From Thermococcus sp. AM4 (GTDB taxonomy: Archaea > Methanobacteriota_B > Thermococci > Thermococcales > Thermococcaceae), in the NCBI RefSeq assembly GCF_000151205.2, contig NC_016051.1, positions 1,922,001-1,986,000 of the forward strand: a DNA stretch of 64,000 nucleotides, in the 5' to 3' direction. The notes beneath the pieces are model-generated. The model ran no database searches, had not been told where the DNA came from, and saw only the letters and a list, made by a program, of their open reading frames with translations. Position 1 is the first letter of the stretch, and each line of letters starts with the position of its first letter. Shown one piece after another: positions 7,719 to 16,046 of this stretch. Made by a program: the position numbers and the translations under genes.

Positions 7719-7889
7719 ATGGCCAAGAAGAAAAAGACCAGCCAGAAGTGGAAGCTCTACGAGGTTAAGGGTGGAAAGGTCGTCAGGAAGAACAGGTTCT
7801 GCCCGCGCTGCGGGCCCGGAGTCTTCATGGCCAACCACAAGGACCGCTGGGCCTGCGGAAGGTGCGGCTACACCGAGTGGAAGAAGTGA
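7719..7889 (+). CDS. rps27ae: Ribosomal protein S27ae
   Basis: A 56-residue zinc-ribbon ribosomal protein. It begins [16 protein letters not shown] and contains CPRC and CGRC knuckles about 18 residues apart. It follows S24e after ten bases (GAGGTGGTGTAG as ribosome site), the standard archaeal pair. In eukaryotes the homologue is fused to ubiquitin; here it stands alone. Confidence 0.93.
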   Translation: MAKKKKTSQKWKLYEVKGGKVVRKNRFCPRCGPGVFMANHKDRWACGRCGYTEWKK

Positions 7890-7920
7890 TCTCCCTTTTC
7901 TTTCCCCTCTGGCGGTGACG

Positions 7921-8502
7921 ATGCCCCTTTATTACGGCCTCAGGATCCTGCTCGACGATAGCGTTTATGAACCTGCCGAGGATACCTTTCTCCTCGCCGA
8001 GACCGTTGATGTCAAGCCCGGTGAGATAGCCCTCGACATTGGCACGGGGACCGGGATTATAGCACTCCTCATGGCGCGGAAGGCTAAACACGTTCTTGGC
8101 GTTGATGTGAACCCTAAGGCAATAGAACTCGCCCGAAAGAACGCCCTGCTCAACGGAATTGAAAACGTGAAGTTTCGCCTGAGCGACCTCTTCGAGAACG
8201 TTGAGGGGGAATTCGACGTCGTAACCTTCAACGCCCCCTATCTTCCCGGTGAGCCTGAAGAGCCCATCGACCTGGCCCTTGTAGGAGGCGAAACGGGGAG
8301 GGAAGTGATAGACCGCTTTATACGGGAAGTTCCGGATTACCTGACCGAGAACGGTCGGGTATACCTCGTTCAGAGCTCCATAACAGGGATTGAGGAAACG
8401 CTGGAGATGTTCCAGAAAGCCGGTCTGAGAGCGAGGGTCCTCGCAAAGAGGCACCTCTTCTTTGAGGACATCGTTGTCGTTCTGGCGGAAAAGAAAAAGT
8501 AG
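7921..8502 (+). CDS. HemK2/Mtq2-type release-factor glutamine methyltransferase
   Basis: A 193-residue SAM-dependent methyltransferase. Motif I is [13 protein letters not shown] near residue 37, the acidic motif II is VDVNPKA, and the substrate-binding motif reads NAPYLPG near residue 105. Classical members have NPPY here, so the second position is changed from Pro to Ala. The archaeal family methylates the GGQ glutamine of aRF1. An alternative, less likely reading is a related ribosomal or tRNA methyltransferase. It follows S27ae by 31 bases. Confidence 0.8.
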   Translation: MPLYYGLRILLDDSVYEPAEDTFLLAETVDVKPGEIALDIGTGTGIIALLMARKAKHVLGVDVNPKAIELARKNALLNGIENVKFRLSDLFENVEGEFDVVTFNAPYLPGEPEEPIDLALVGGETGREVIDRFIREVPDYLTENGRVYLVQSSITGIEETLEMFQKAGLRARVLAKRHLFFEDIVVVLAEKKK

Positions 8503-8503
8503 C

Positions 8504-9172
8504 TCAGTCGAGCATTGCGAGGACCTTATCGACCTCGTTCGAGACCTCCACGTCGAAGAGGTGTATCGTGGGCAGGAGCCACCAGAGGCGGTAATTGTGG
8601 GTCTTGTCTTCCTCACCGTAGTACTGGAAGACGAACCTTCCAAAGCCGGTCAAATCTCTGTGAACGTCCCTGACCTCCCTCAGAACCCTCCTCACCTTCG
8701 GCGGGTACTCCTCGAAGGGCAGAGGAAGGCTCTTGATGAAAACCCTGTCCTTGAAGAAGTCCGTCGTCAGGCCGACGCTGCCAACGTGCTTCTCGAGCTG
8801 GTTGAACTTCTTGGCCGTCCAGAAGCGGTGCAGGATTAGCCTCGGGTCCTCCTTGGCGAGCGGGTAGTTGGCTTCCTCCGTATCGAGCCAGAACTCAAGG
8901 TAGGGCTGGCCGCGCTCTATAACGATTCTTGCAAGCAACCTCGCGTTCTTCGGTATCTCCTTCTGGGTCTCGCTGATGTGGTACTCCCTGCCGTCCTGAG
9001 TGTAGGTCTCGCCCTCTTCCCTAGTTCCGGTTCTTGAGACGAAGTAGGCCTCCTTTCCGTCTATGGTTCCGAGATGTAGATCGTAGCCCCACGCCTTCAG
9101 ATCCTTGAACTTGAACCTCCTCTCGGCCGGGACTATTCCGGTGTTCTCGACTATGTAGTAGCCCTCGAGCAT
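8504..9172 (-). CDS. Conserved Thermococcales protein of unknown function
   Basis: A 222-residue soluble protein with no membrane segment and no catalytic motif that I recognise. It is rich in charged and aromatic residues, with a GEEDKTHNYRLWWLLP stretch near the end. ATG at 9172 follows GGTGATCA; an upstream GTG at 9181 is the alternative. It converges on the methyltransferase gene with one base between the stops. Function unknown. Confidence 0.7.
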   Translation of the reverse strand: MLEGYYIVENTGIVPAERRFKFKDLKAWGYDLHLGTIDGKEAYFVSRTGTREEGETYTQDGREYHISETQKEIPKNARLLARIVIERGQPYLEFWLDTEEANYPLAKEDPRLILHRFWTAKKFNQLEKHVGSVGLTTDFFKDRVFIKSLPLPFEEYPPKVRRVLREVRDVHRDLTGFGRFVFQYYGEEDKTHNYRLWWLLPTIHLFDVEVSNEVDKVLAMLD

Positions 9173-9265
9173 TTTGATCACCTTTTGTAATTAAAAATCG
9201 GCCCTTTTAAGCTTTTCTCCCAAAAGGTCTTAAGGGTGAGGGAGTAAAGGGAGTGGGGTGCTTTC

Positions 9266-10090
9266 GTGGTTAAGGTGGCCGCTCTGATCGCTGGTCTTGT
9301 ATCCCTGCTGGTGTATTCTGTTCTCTTGGTCATGGCTTACCTCTACTCAAGGAGGATCGTGGCACCTCTATCCAGGAAGTTCTCCGTGAACGTCATTCTT
9401 TCCGGAATCCTCGCGGTGATTGCAAGCGTTGTCGTCATAGTCGATGCCGTAACTGGCAAGGCTCTCTGGTGGCTTGAGGCTGCCCTGTTCCTCGTTTCTT
9501 ACGTCCTCCTCATGGTGTCGGCGATCCATTACCTTCGCCTCTCTTCCCGGGTTCTTCACGAGTCCGGGAAAGGGGAGGAGGGAGGTGAGCAGAGCCCCCT
9601 CGTTGGCGGCTTCAGTGTCACCCCCGAGGAGCTTCCAAAGCTCGGCCCCCTCTGCGGGATGTTTAAGACCCGGATCTACATAGGCAGATCTCAGAACCCC
9701 ACGGTGTGCGACTTTGACAGGCGCATATGGCTGAGCCGAATCGAGGCTCCGGATTCCGTTGATCCATCGAAGCTTCACGTTATCCTCGAATCCGTTATAA
9801 GGACGATCTCCGAGGGCGGTGGAAGCGGGCTCGTTCTCCTCGACGGGCTGGAGTTCCTGCTCCTTCACAACGACTTCAGGAGCGTCGTTAAGTTCCTCGC
9901 CTCCCTCAAGGACTACATGCTCCTCTCGAACTCCGCCGTTGTCGTGGTTCTCGATGAGGAAACCCTTGGAAAGAGGGAGATCTCGGTCATCAGAAGGGAG
10001 TTCCCGCCCCTTGAAATCGAAAGGCTCCTCTCAAGCCTTGAAAAGCACGCCCTCTTCGGGGCCCTTTCGAGGGAGGATCTGGAGGGATGA
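9266..10090 (+). CDS. DUF835 membrane protein
   Basis: A 274-residue protein with three N-terminal membrane segments (about 5-27, 42-62, 68-88). A cytoplasmic domain follows whose second half (about 115-255) matches DUF835: GLVLLDGLEFLLLHND, then a KDYMLLSN stretch and VVVLDEE. DUF835 is widespread in Thermococcales and resembles signalling or regulatory modules, but its biochemical role is unknown. GTG start at 9266. Divergent from the gene at 9172. Confidence 0.75.
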   Translation: MVKVAALIAGLVSLLVYSVLLVMAYLYSRRIVAPLSRKFSVNVILSGILAVIASVVVIVDAVTGKALWWLEAALFLVSYVLLMVSAIHYLRLSSRVLHESGKGEEGGEQSPLVGGFSVTPEELPKLGPLCGMFKTRIYIGRSQNPTVCDFDRRIWLSRIEAPDSVDPSKLHVILESVIRTISEGGGSGLVLLDGLEFLLLHNDFRSVVKFLASLKDYMLLSNSAVVVVLDEETLGKREISVIRREFPPLEIERLLSSLEKHALFGALSREDLEG

Positions 10091-10549
10091 TCAGAGGATC
10101 CTCAGCTCGATTACCGCCTTCGTTTTGGGATCTCTAAGGCGGTTTATCAGTCTTCGGTCTATGTCCTTTGCCGCCTTGTTGGCCCTTATTGCGAGCGTTC
10201 TCGCGTCGATGTATTCGCTCTTCCTCACGACGATGGAGTGGGGATGATCGAGTATTAACCCCGGGCTCCCCCAGGCGACGACCTCGTCAACGAGCTCTCC
10301 CACCCTTATCTTTATGAGCAGCTTCCTCCCCTCCCTCAGAGCCGCTTTGAACTCCTCACTGAGGTCGTTTATTCCCTTGTCGGCTTCGATGCAGATTATG
10401 CAGTCACCCCTGGGCGTGAGGTAGTCTTCCTTCGTGAACTCCAGCGTCGATCTGTGGGTTGCCCTAACGTTTTCGTGGCCCCGGCATCTTATGATCTCGA
10501 CGAGTTCATTCCTCGGGGACGATGTGGTGCTCCCGGCACCTCGCCTCAT
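10091..10549 (-). CDS. DUF371 family protein
   Basis: About 152 residues as called; the DUF371 core starts near residue 16 (EIIRCRGH) and includes the family motif THRSTLE...TPRGDCIICIEADKG. The function of DUF371 is unknown. The only in-frame usual start codon before the core is ATG 10549, preceded by GGGAGGGAGAG, and it lies inside the thymidine kinase gene with a 44-base overlap. ATG at 10509 is out of frame. The start is therefore uncertain, but the core is solid. Confidence 0.75.
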   Translation of the reverse strand: MRRGAGSTTSSPRNELVEIIRCRGHENVRATHRSTLEFTKEDYLTPRGDCIICIEADKGINDLSEEFKAALREGRKLLIKIRVGELVDEVVAWGSPGLILDHPHSIVVRKSEYIDARTLAIRANKAAKDIDRRLINRLRDPKTKAVIELRIL

Positions 10550-11090
10550 AGCTCTCCCTCCCGCCGACGAGGATAACCGGCGAGTTCCTCGGCGCGGGCT
10601 TTCCGTCGATGAGCCTCTGGCTTCTGGTTGCCGGCCTTCCGCAGACCGTGCACACCGCCGTCAGGTAGACTATGTTGTCTGCCCTCACGAGGAGCTCTTT
10701 CATTACGGGGAAGGGATCCCCTTTAAAGTCGAGGTTGAGGCCGCTCGCTATGACGTAAACGCCATCGTCCGCAAGTTTGTCGAGCACTTCAACGATCTCC
10801 ATCGGAAAGAACTGAACCTCATCGACGCCGATTACCTCGTACTTCTCACGAATCGTCGTTTCCATTATGCTCGCCACTCCGTCCCCGTTGGTGGGCACGA
10901 CGAAGGCCTCGTAGCGAAGCCCGTTGTGGGCAACGACTTCCTCAGTAGAATAGCGGGTGTCTATCGAGGGCTTGAAGAGGGCAACCTTCCTCCTGGCGAA
11001 GGCCTGCCTCTCGATCCTCTTTATGAGCTCGGTGGTTTTACCCGCGAACATCGGGCCGGTTATTACCTCTAAGAAGCCACCCGGATGCAT
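10506..11090 (-). CDS. tdk: Thymidine kinase
   Basis: A 194-residue type II thymidine kinase that phosphorylates thymidine with ATP for nucleotide salvage. The P-loop is GPMFAGKTTEL near residue 12, the Walker B region is VIGVDEVQFF near 87, and a CxxC zinc site (CTVCGR) sits near 146, with a second Cys in the ARCREHH tail. ATG 11090 is used in preference to GTG 11099. It overlaps the downstream DUF371 gene. Confidence 0.92.
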   Translation of the reverse strand: MHPGGFLEVITGPMFAGKTTELIKRIERQAFARRKVALFKPSIDTRYSTEEVVAHNGLRYEAFVVPTNGDGVASIMETTIREKYEVIGVDEVQFFPMEIVEVLDKLADDGVYVIASGLNLDFKGDPFPVMKELLVRADNIVYLTAVCTVCGRPATRSQRLIDGKPAPRNSPVILVGGRESYEARCREHHIVPEE

Positions 11091-11129
11091 TGACAACACC
11101 GGAGAAAAATGGAGGGGGAAGTTAAAACG

Positions 11130-11558
11130 TTAGCGCTCCACCCGTTTCACCATGAGCTTAACCCCGTCCACCGCTGTAACTTCCACGATGTCCCCAACCT
11201 TGAGTTCGTCGTCGCTGAACGCGATCCACCTGTCCCCCTCGAGCTCGACTAGGTAGTGATCCTCCGCGACCTTGACGACCTTTCCCCGCTTTCCTACGAG
11301 GTCGAAGGTGTACTTTCCCTCCCTCCTGCCAACGTCCTCCACGTCCCGCCGTATGTACCGGCCGATTATTATGTAGGAAACCACCGCGGCTATAAGCGCG
11401 ATGACGAAGCTCTCGGTGAAGTTCATGCCGAACCCGAGGAGCAGTCCGAGGGTGGCGAAGGCCACGCCTATGGGGGTTATGAAGGCCGTGACCATCATGT
11501 CGAGCAGGATTATCAGCAGGCCCAAAATCAAGAGGGAAACGGCGAGGGCAATGCCCAT
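11130..11558 (-). CDS. NfeD-family membrane protein
   Basis: A 142-residue short NfeD. Membrane segments lie at about 5-25, 28-45 and 50-70. A C-terminal OB-fold domain follows (about 82-140), starting at the GKRGKV block. It lacks the ClpP-like protease domain of long NfeD. It partners with the stomatin gene immediately upstream, with whose stop the reading nearly overlaps; the pair is thought to act in membrane microdomains. ATG 11558 has GGAG at good spacing. Confidence 0.88.
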   Translation of the reverse strand: MGIALAVSLLILGLLIILLDMMVTAFITPIGVAFATLGLLLGFGMNFTESFVIALIAAVVSYIIIGRYIRRDVEDVGRREGKYTFDLVGKRGKVVKVAEDHYLVELEGDRWIAFSDDELKVGDIVEVTAVDGVKLMVKRVER

Positions 11559-11563
11559 AGCCC

Positions 11564-12511
11564 TCACTCCATCATGTTCTTGAGCTTCTCAACGTCTTCG
11601 TCCTTGAGCCCGGTGCTTTCTTTCTCCTTCGGTGGCTCCGGCGGCTTTGGAAGCGGCGTGTCCTTCACCTTCTGGAGGACGCGGAGGAGGCCTATGAGCG
11701 CCTCGGTGTCGTAGGGCACGATGAGGTTTCCGTACTTGGCGAGGTCGGGCAGCTTCTCGATGTACTGGAGCGTCAGGTACTTCTCGTCAGCCATCTTAAG
11801 GGCCTCGAGGACCTTCTTTATGGCCTGGGCCTGGCCCTCCGCGATGAGTATCTGCCTCTGCTTCTCACCCTCGGCCTTCAGTATGGCCGCCTGCTTCTGT
11901 CCCTCCGCCTCCCTGATCGCGGCTTCCTTCTTACCTTCTGCAAGGAGTATCATGGCCCTCTTCTCCCTCTCCGCCGTCATCTGCTTGGCCATTGCCTCCT
12001 GGATGTCCTTCGGTGGATCTATGCGCTGGATCTCAACGCGGGTTATCTTGACACCCCAGCGGTCGGTTATCTTGTCGAGCTCTTCCCTAAGGCGGGCGTT
12101 GATTATGTCCCTTCCGCTCAGCGTCTCGTCGAGTTCCATCTCGCCTATTATCGCACGGAGGTTGGTCTGGGCGAGCTTGATTATCGCCATCAGGAAGTTG
12201 CTCACGTTGTAAACGGCCTTGACCGGATCGAGGATCTGGTAGTAGACAACCGCATCCACCGTAACGACGACGTTGTCCTTACAGATGACCTCCTGGGGAG
12301 GGACGTCTATGACGTGTTCGCGCATGTCAACCTTCTTGACGCGCTCCATGAAGGGGATTATGAAGTGTATTCCCGGGTCGAGTATTCTGTTGAACTTTCC
12401 GAGCCTCTCAACGAGACCCTTCTGGTAGGGCCTTATGACCTTCACTCCCAGGAGCAGCAGCAAAAGGAGAAAGCCGCCGAGTGTTACTAGGGCAACTGTG
12501 GCAAACCCCAT
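11564..12511 (-). CDS. Stomatin/prohibitin (SPFH) family protein
   Basis: A 315-residue membrane-associated scaffold. An N-terminal hairpin membrane segment (about 5-25) precedes the SPFH domain (25-180, with [12 protein letters not shown] and the [10 protein letters not shown] region). Then comes a long coiled coil with AEGEKQ-like repeats (about 190-250), and a proline-rich charged tail. It forms ring-like oligomers in the membrane and operates with NfeD. A TATA element lies about 45 bases upstream. Confidence 0.92.
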   Translation of the reverse strand: MGFATVALVTLGGFLLLLLLLGVKVIRPYQKGLVERLGKFNRILDPGIHFIIPFMERVKKVDMREHVIDVPPQEVICKDNVVVTVDAVVYYQILDPVKAVYNVSNFLMAIIKLAQTNLRAIIGEMELDETLSGRDIINARLREELDKITDRWGVKITRVEIQRIDPPKDIQEAMAKQMTAEREKRAMILLAEGKKEAAIREAEGQKQAAILKAEGEKQRQILIAEGQAQAIKKVLEALKMADEKYLTLQYIEKLPDLAKYGNLIVPYDTEALIGLLRVLQKVKDTPLPKPPEPPKEKESTGLKDEDVEKLKNMME

Positions 12512-12556
12512 TACGATCGCCTCCGGTGAGTGTTCAAACTCCGATTGGTAAAACTC

Positions 12557-12566
12557 CTTATAAACC
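12557..12566 (-). promoter_or_regulatory. TATA box for the stomatin-NfeD operon
   Basis: On the minus strand this reads GGTTTATAAG, about 45 bases before the ATG at 12511. Confidence 0.5.
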
Positions 12567-12586
12567 TTCTGGGGACCCGTTTCACT

Positions 12587-13924
12587 TCACCGCTCAATTT
12601 CAATGGGTTCCGCCTCCAGGGGGATGTTTTGGAGTTCAAGCTTCACGGGCAGAACCTTCACTTTGAGCGTCTCCACCTTAAGTCCCAGCCCTTCCGCCTT
12701 TAGGTGAATTTCCCGAACGTGGTAGCTTGGTGTGATCCCCATATCCGGAGCGCTGCCGTTCCACCTGATCCTTGAGAGGAAGGGTTTGCTCTCGTTCCCC
12801 GAGAGGAAGGTGCCACCTACGAGGATCGAATCACCATCCTGGATGAGGAAGCTTGGAATACCAGCCCAGTACGCCTTCTCCCATAGGACTTTTCCTTCTC
12901 CATCAAGGTTGAGGATCCACATGCTGTAGTTCTCGATTGTGATGGGGATCCTGGGTACCAGTTTTCCCCCGTATATCCCCGCAACTACAATGCTACCGTC
13001 GATGAGCTCCGCCGCACCTGCGGAATCAATTCCATCGCCCCCATAAGTCTTGGCCCAGCTGACGTTCCCCCTCTCGTCGAAAACGGCAACAAACACGTCG
13101 CTGGTGGATCCCTCCGCCAGAATATTCCCAACTTCGCCGGCAACGACTATCCTCTTGCCGTCCGTCAGGACGACACTTCCGTAGACATCCTCCTGTGACG
13201 TGTAAATCTTGGCCCACTTCACGTTTCCGTTCCCGTCGATGTCGATGAGGCTCATCTGAGAGAAACCATGCTCGAGGTCCAATCCGAGGAGCAAGAAGCC
13301 GCCCTCACCATCGGATGTGATTTCAGCCGGGCCCAGAAACTCGTTGCTTGCGTTTGTGTAGCGCTTTGCCCAGAGCACCTCTCCCCGGTGGTTCAGCTTC
13401 ATAACGAAGGGCCCCACTTTCTCTCTGCTCATCATCAATCCGGCCACCAATATCCCATCGTCGGTGGTTTTGACCGCCCTCACAACCAGGGACACGCTGA
13501 GATTAAAGGTCTCGGCCCATAGCGGTCTCATATCCTGGTCAATTCCGGCTATCAGAAGTTTGTTTTCTATGGAGGTTTCGTTGAAGAGAACCCCCGCGAC
13601 TATTATGCTCTTTCCCGTGGCAAGGCCCCCCTCGAATATGCACTCTAAACCCTCTACTCCGTACGCGACTGCCCTTGAAACGTTCCCGTCTTCGGATAGC
13701 CGTGCTACGAGGCCTTTCCTTGAGTTCGAGATGTTAACCCATCCAACGAGGTAAGTTCCATCGTCGCTCTTAACGAGGCTGGATGCCCCACCCCTCACGT
13801 GATCTCCCGTGTAGACCTTTGCCCAGTATCCCCTCAGTGAGTTTTCCTTGCCCTCGTGCGTCACACCCGAGAGCAGAAGGGCCGCAATCAGAACGACTGC
13901 AATTAGGAAAGATAGTCTCTTCAT
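12587..13924 (-). CDS. Secreted beta-propeller protein
   Basis: A 445-residue protein with a signal peptide (hydrophobic 5-20, then a Ser-Gly before the mature part). The body has about seven repeats of roughly 50 residues built on the pattern VVAG..NxSWAKTYG, similar to delta-60 repeats, which fold as a beta-propeller. The C-terminal 70 residues are not repeat-like and hold repeated xLKVExLxVK strands. The same repeat type forms the N-terminal half of the kinase encoded at 17399, only 3.5 kb away, so the two may be functionally related. Its ligand is unknown. ATG 13924 follows GGTGATCC. Confidence 0.75.
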   Translation of the reverse strand: MKRLSFLIAVVLIAALLLSGVTHEGKENSLRGYWAKVYTGDHVRGGASSLVKSDDGTYLVGWVNISNSRKGLVARLSEDGNVSRAVAYGVEGLECIFEGGLATGKSIIVAGVLFNETSIENKLLIAGIDQDMRPLWAETFNLSVSLVVRAVKTTDDGILVAGLMMSREKVGPFVMKLNHRGEVLWAKRYTNASNEFLGPAEITSDGEGGFLLLGLDLEHGFSQMSLIDIDGNGNVKWAKIYTSQEDVYGSVVLTDGKRIVVAGEVGNILAEGSTSDVFVAVFDERGNVSWAKTYGGDGIDSAGAAELIDGSIVVAGIYGGKLVPRIPITIENYSMWILNLDGEGKVLWEKAYWAGIPSFLIQDGDSILVGGTFLSGNESKPFLSRIRWNGSAPDMGITPSYHVREIHLKAEGLGLKVETLKVKVLPVKLELQNIPLEAEPIEIER

Positions 13925-13991
13925 TCGGATCACCGCTATTACCAACTCCCGAAGATTAAAAGGTTTTTGCCTTCCCGGGTTTGACCCGTCT

Positions 13992-14001
13992 CCTTTATAA
14001 A
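13992..14001 (+). promoter_or_regulatory. TATA box for the PP-loop/ferredoxin gene
   Basis: CCTTTATAA lies about 35 bases before the ATG at 14033, giving a short leader that carries GGTGA. Confidence 0.55.
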
Positions 14002-14032
14002 CCCCTCCCCCATTTCAGCCTCAGGTGAGAGC

Positions 14033-15928
14033 ATGGGGAGACCGGTTTTCCTCGGAAAGGCTTACATAAACTGGTGCGAGAAGTGCAACGTCCCGCTCAT
14101 CGGCGATAGCTGTGCCGTTCACGGGAAGGAAAGCACCTTCAGGCTGAACATAACCCCTCCCGGCGATTTGAGGTTCGCCTTTGAGAAGGATTTGGAGTTC
14201 ATAAAATCGGTCTTCAATGAGCACTTTGGCGTTGACGTTGGGGAGATCCTCGATGGAAAGGTCGTCCTCCTCAACAAGCTCCCGAGCGAAGATGAAGCCT
14301 ACGAAATCATAGTTGACGGCTACGTCTTCGGCTACGTCAAGTTTGACCCCGTTAAACTGAGCTGGAGGGCCGGCCTGAAGGTTGAGGGCGCCATAGCGCT
14401 CTGGAAGCGCTTCGGAAAGAAGATGAGGAAGTGGGTTATAGTCGACAAAGGTGCCGTCGAGCCGATAAAGAACGGTGCGAACCTCCTGGCCGTTGGCGTT
14501 CTTGACGCTGACCCGAGCATAAGGGTGAACGACGACGTGATTCTCGTCTCGGAGGACGGCGAGGTCTTTGCGACGGGAATAGCGAAGAAGGACTACGAGG
14601 CCCTAATACGGGGCGAGCGCGGAACGGGGGTCAAGCCCAAGAGGCAGAAAGGCGTCAACTACCGCGAGGGAAGAAAGGCAACGATGGAGGACGTTCTCAG
14701 GGCGAACGCGATAGCGCTTGAGGAAAAAGTCATGAAAAGCAGGGAGTTCATGCGGAGGGTTGCCAGCAAATACTCAGACCTACCGGTGGCCGTTGCCTTC
14801 TCCGGCGGAAAGGACAGCCTGGCCGTTCTCGGGCTGGCCCTGGAGGAGTTCGGCAATGACTTTACGGTGTTCTTCAACAACACGGGAATCGAGTTTCCGG
14901 AAACGGTGGAGTACGTGGAGAAGCTGAGGAAGGAGCTTGAGCCGAAGGGTATAAAGTTCGTGGTTGCGGACGCTGGAGACGCCTTCTGGAGGGCGCTCTA
15001 CGTTTTCTCACCGCCGGGTCGCGACTACCGCTGGTGCTGTAAGGTCACGAAGCTCGGTCCGATAACTCTGGCGATAAAGGAGAACTACCCGAAAGGAGTG
15101 CTCATGTTCGTCGGTCAGAGGAAGTACGAGAGCATAAAGAGGTTTAAGCAACCCCGCGTGTGGAGGAACGAGTGGGTGCCAAACGAGATAGGTGCGTCGC
15201 CGATATTCCACTGGCGCGCGATTGAGGTGTGGCTCTACATCTTCAGCAGGAAACTGCCCTACAACCCGCTCTACGAGAGGGGCTTCGACAGGATAGGCTG
15301 TTTCCTCTGCCCGAGCGCTTCGCTGGCTGAATTCGAGAGGCTCAAGAGGGAAAAGCCCGAGCTCTGGGAGAAGTGGAGAAAGGCCTTAGAGCACTGGAGG
15401 AAGCGCTTTGGCCTTCCGGAGGAGTGGATTACCTACGGCTTCTGGCGCTGGAAGAAGCTGAGCAAGGGTGAAAAGGCCATAGCGAGGAAGCTTGGCGTTG
15501 ATATTCCCGAGGAGCGCTCCTGGGAGCCGGTTAAGGTTAAAATTGAAGAGACAGGCGAAGGCTATGAACTGGAGTTTAACACAATCCTCAACAAGAAGCG
15601 CCTCCTGCAGGTCGCGCCGATACTCGGCGAGGTGAGCGTTGAAGGGGATGTGGTAAGGGCTGGCGAGGTCGAGTTCTTCACGGGAACGAGGAGAGCCAAA
15701 GCCCCGGACGAGAGGGAAGCGATTAGCGCCTACCACCTCGTCAAGCGTGCCTACGAGTGCGTCGGCTGCGGCGTCTGCGTCGGCAAGTGTCCCGAGGAAG
15801 CTTTGAGCATAGACCCGCTCAGCAGGAAGATAGTTGTGGACTGGAACCGCTGTACGCACTGCAGGGAGTGTATGGAAGTCTGCCCGCTGTTGAAGATTAA
15901 GAACCCCGAGGAGGGAAGCCAGCTCTGA
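14033..15928 (+). CDS. PAPS-reductase-family PP-loop protein with PUA domain and ferredoxin tail
   Basis: A 631-residue multidomain protein. Residues 14-30 hold a zinc-ribbon-like CxxC. A PUA RNA-binding domain spans about 135-200. The PP-loop ATP-binding motif SGGKDS is at 257-262, in a PAPS/APS-reductase-type domain. Cys335-Cys336 and Cys423/Cys426 form a CC...CxxC pattern with the spacing used to hold the [4Fe-4S] cluster in assimilatory APS reductase. The C-terminal 60 residues carry two CxxCxxCxxxCP ferredoxin motifs. The catalytic Cys of APS reductase was not found. A PUA domain plus a PP-loop suggests sulfur chemistry on RNA rather than on sulfate. That last point is inference. Confidence 0.8.
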   Translation: MGRPVFLGKAYINWCEKCNVPLIGDSCAVHGKESTFRLNITPPGDLRFAFEKDLEFIKSVFNEHFGVDVGEILDGKVVLLNKLPSEDEAYEIIVDGYVFGYVKFDPVKLSWRAGLKVEGAIALWKRFGKKMRKWVIVDKGAVEPIKNGANLLAVGVLDADPSIRVNDDVILVSEDGEVFATGIAKKDYEALIRGERGTGVKPKRQKGVNYREGRKATMEDVLRANAIALEEKVMKSREFMRRVASKYSDLPVAVAFSGGKDSLAVLGLALEEFGNDFTVFFNNTGIEFPETVEYVEKLRKELEPKGIKFVVADAGDAFWRALYVFSPPGRDYRWCCKVTKLGPITLAIKENYPKGVLMFVGQRKYESIKRFKQPRVWRNEWVPNEIGASPIFHWRAIEVWLYIFSRKLPYNPLYERGFDRIGCFLCPSASLAEFERLKREKPELWEKWRKALEHWRKRFGLPEEWITYGFWRWKKLSKGEKAIARKLGVDIPEERSWEPVKVKIEETGEGYELEFNTILNKKRLLQVAPILGEVSVEGDVVRAGEVEFFTGTRRAKAPDEREAISAYHLVKRAYECVGCGVCVGKCPEEALSIDPLSRKIVVDWNRCTHCRECMEVCPLLKIKNPEEGSQL

Positions 15929-15958
15929 GCCGGCCTGTTCTCGCTTCTCTTTTGGGTT

Positions 15959-16040
15959 TTGGTAAACTTGACTTTACAATTTTTGCACGATTTGGTAAAG
16001 TTGAGTTGACCAAAATCCTTAAATCTTGGAAAGTTGAGTT
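15959..16040 (+). promoter_or_regulatory. Three phased operator-like repeats and TATA of the AAA ATPase gene
   Basis: Three near-identical copies of TTGGTAAAGTTGAGTT occur at 15959-15974, 15992-16007 and 16026-16040. Start-to-start spacing is 33 and 34 bases, about three helical turns. Copy 2 is also the arm of a larger inverted repeat (TTTGGT...ACCAAA). A TATA-like CCTTAAAT lies at 16017-16024, between copies 2 and 3, and copy 3 ends six bases before the ATG. The mRNA would be leaderless or nearly so, and copy 3 would cover the start site. Confidence 0.6.
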
Positions 16041-16046
16041 TCACAC

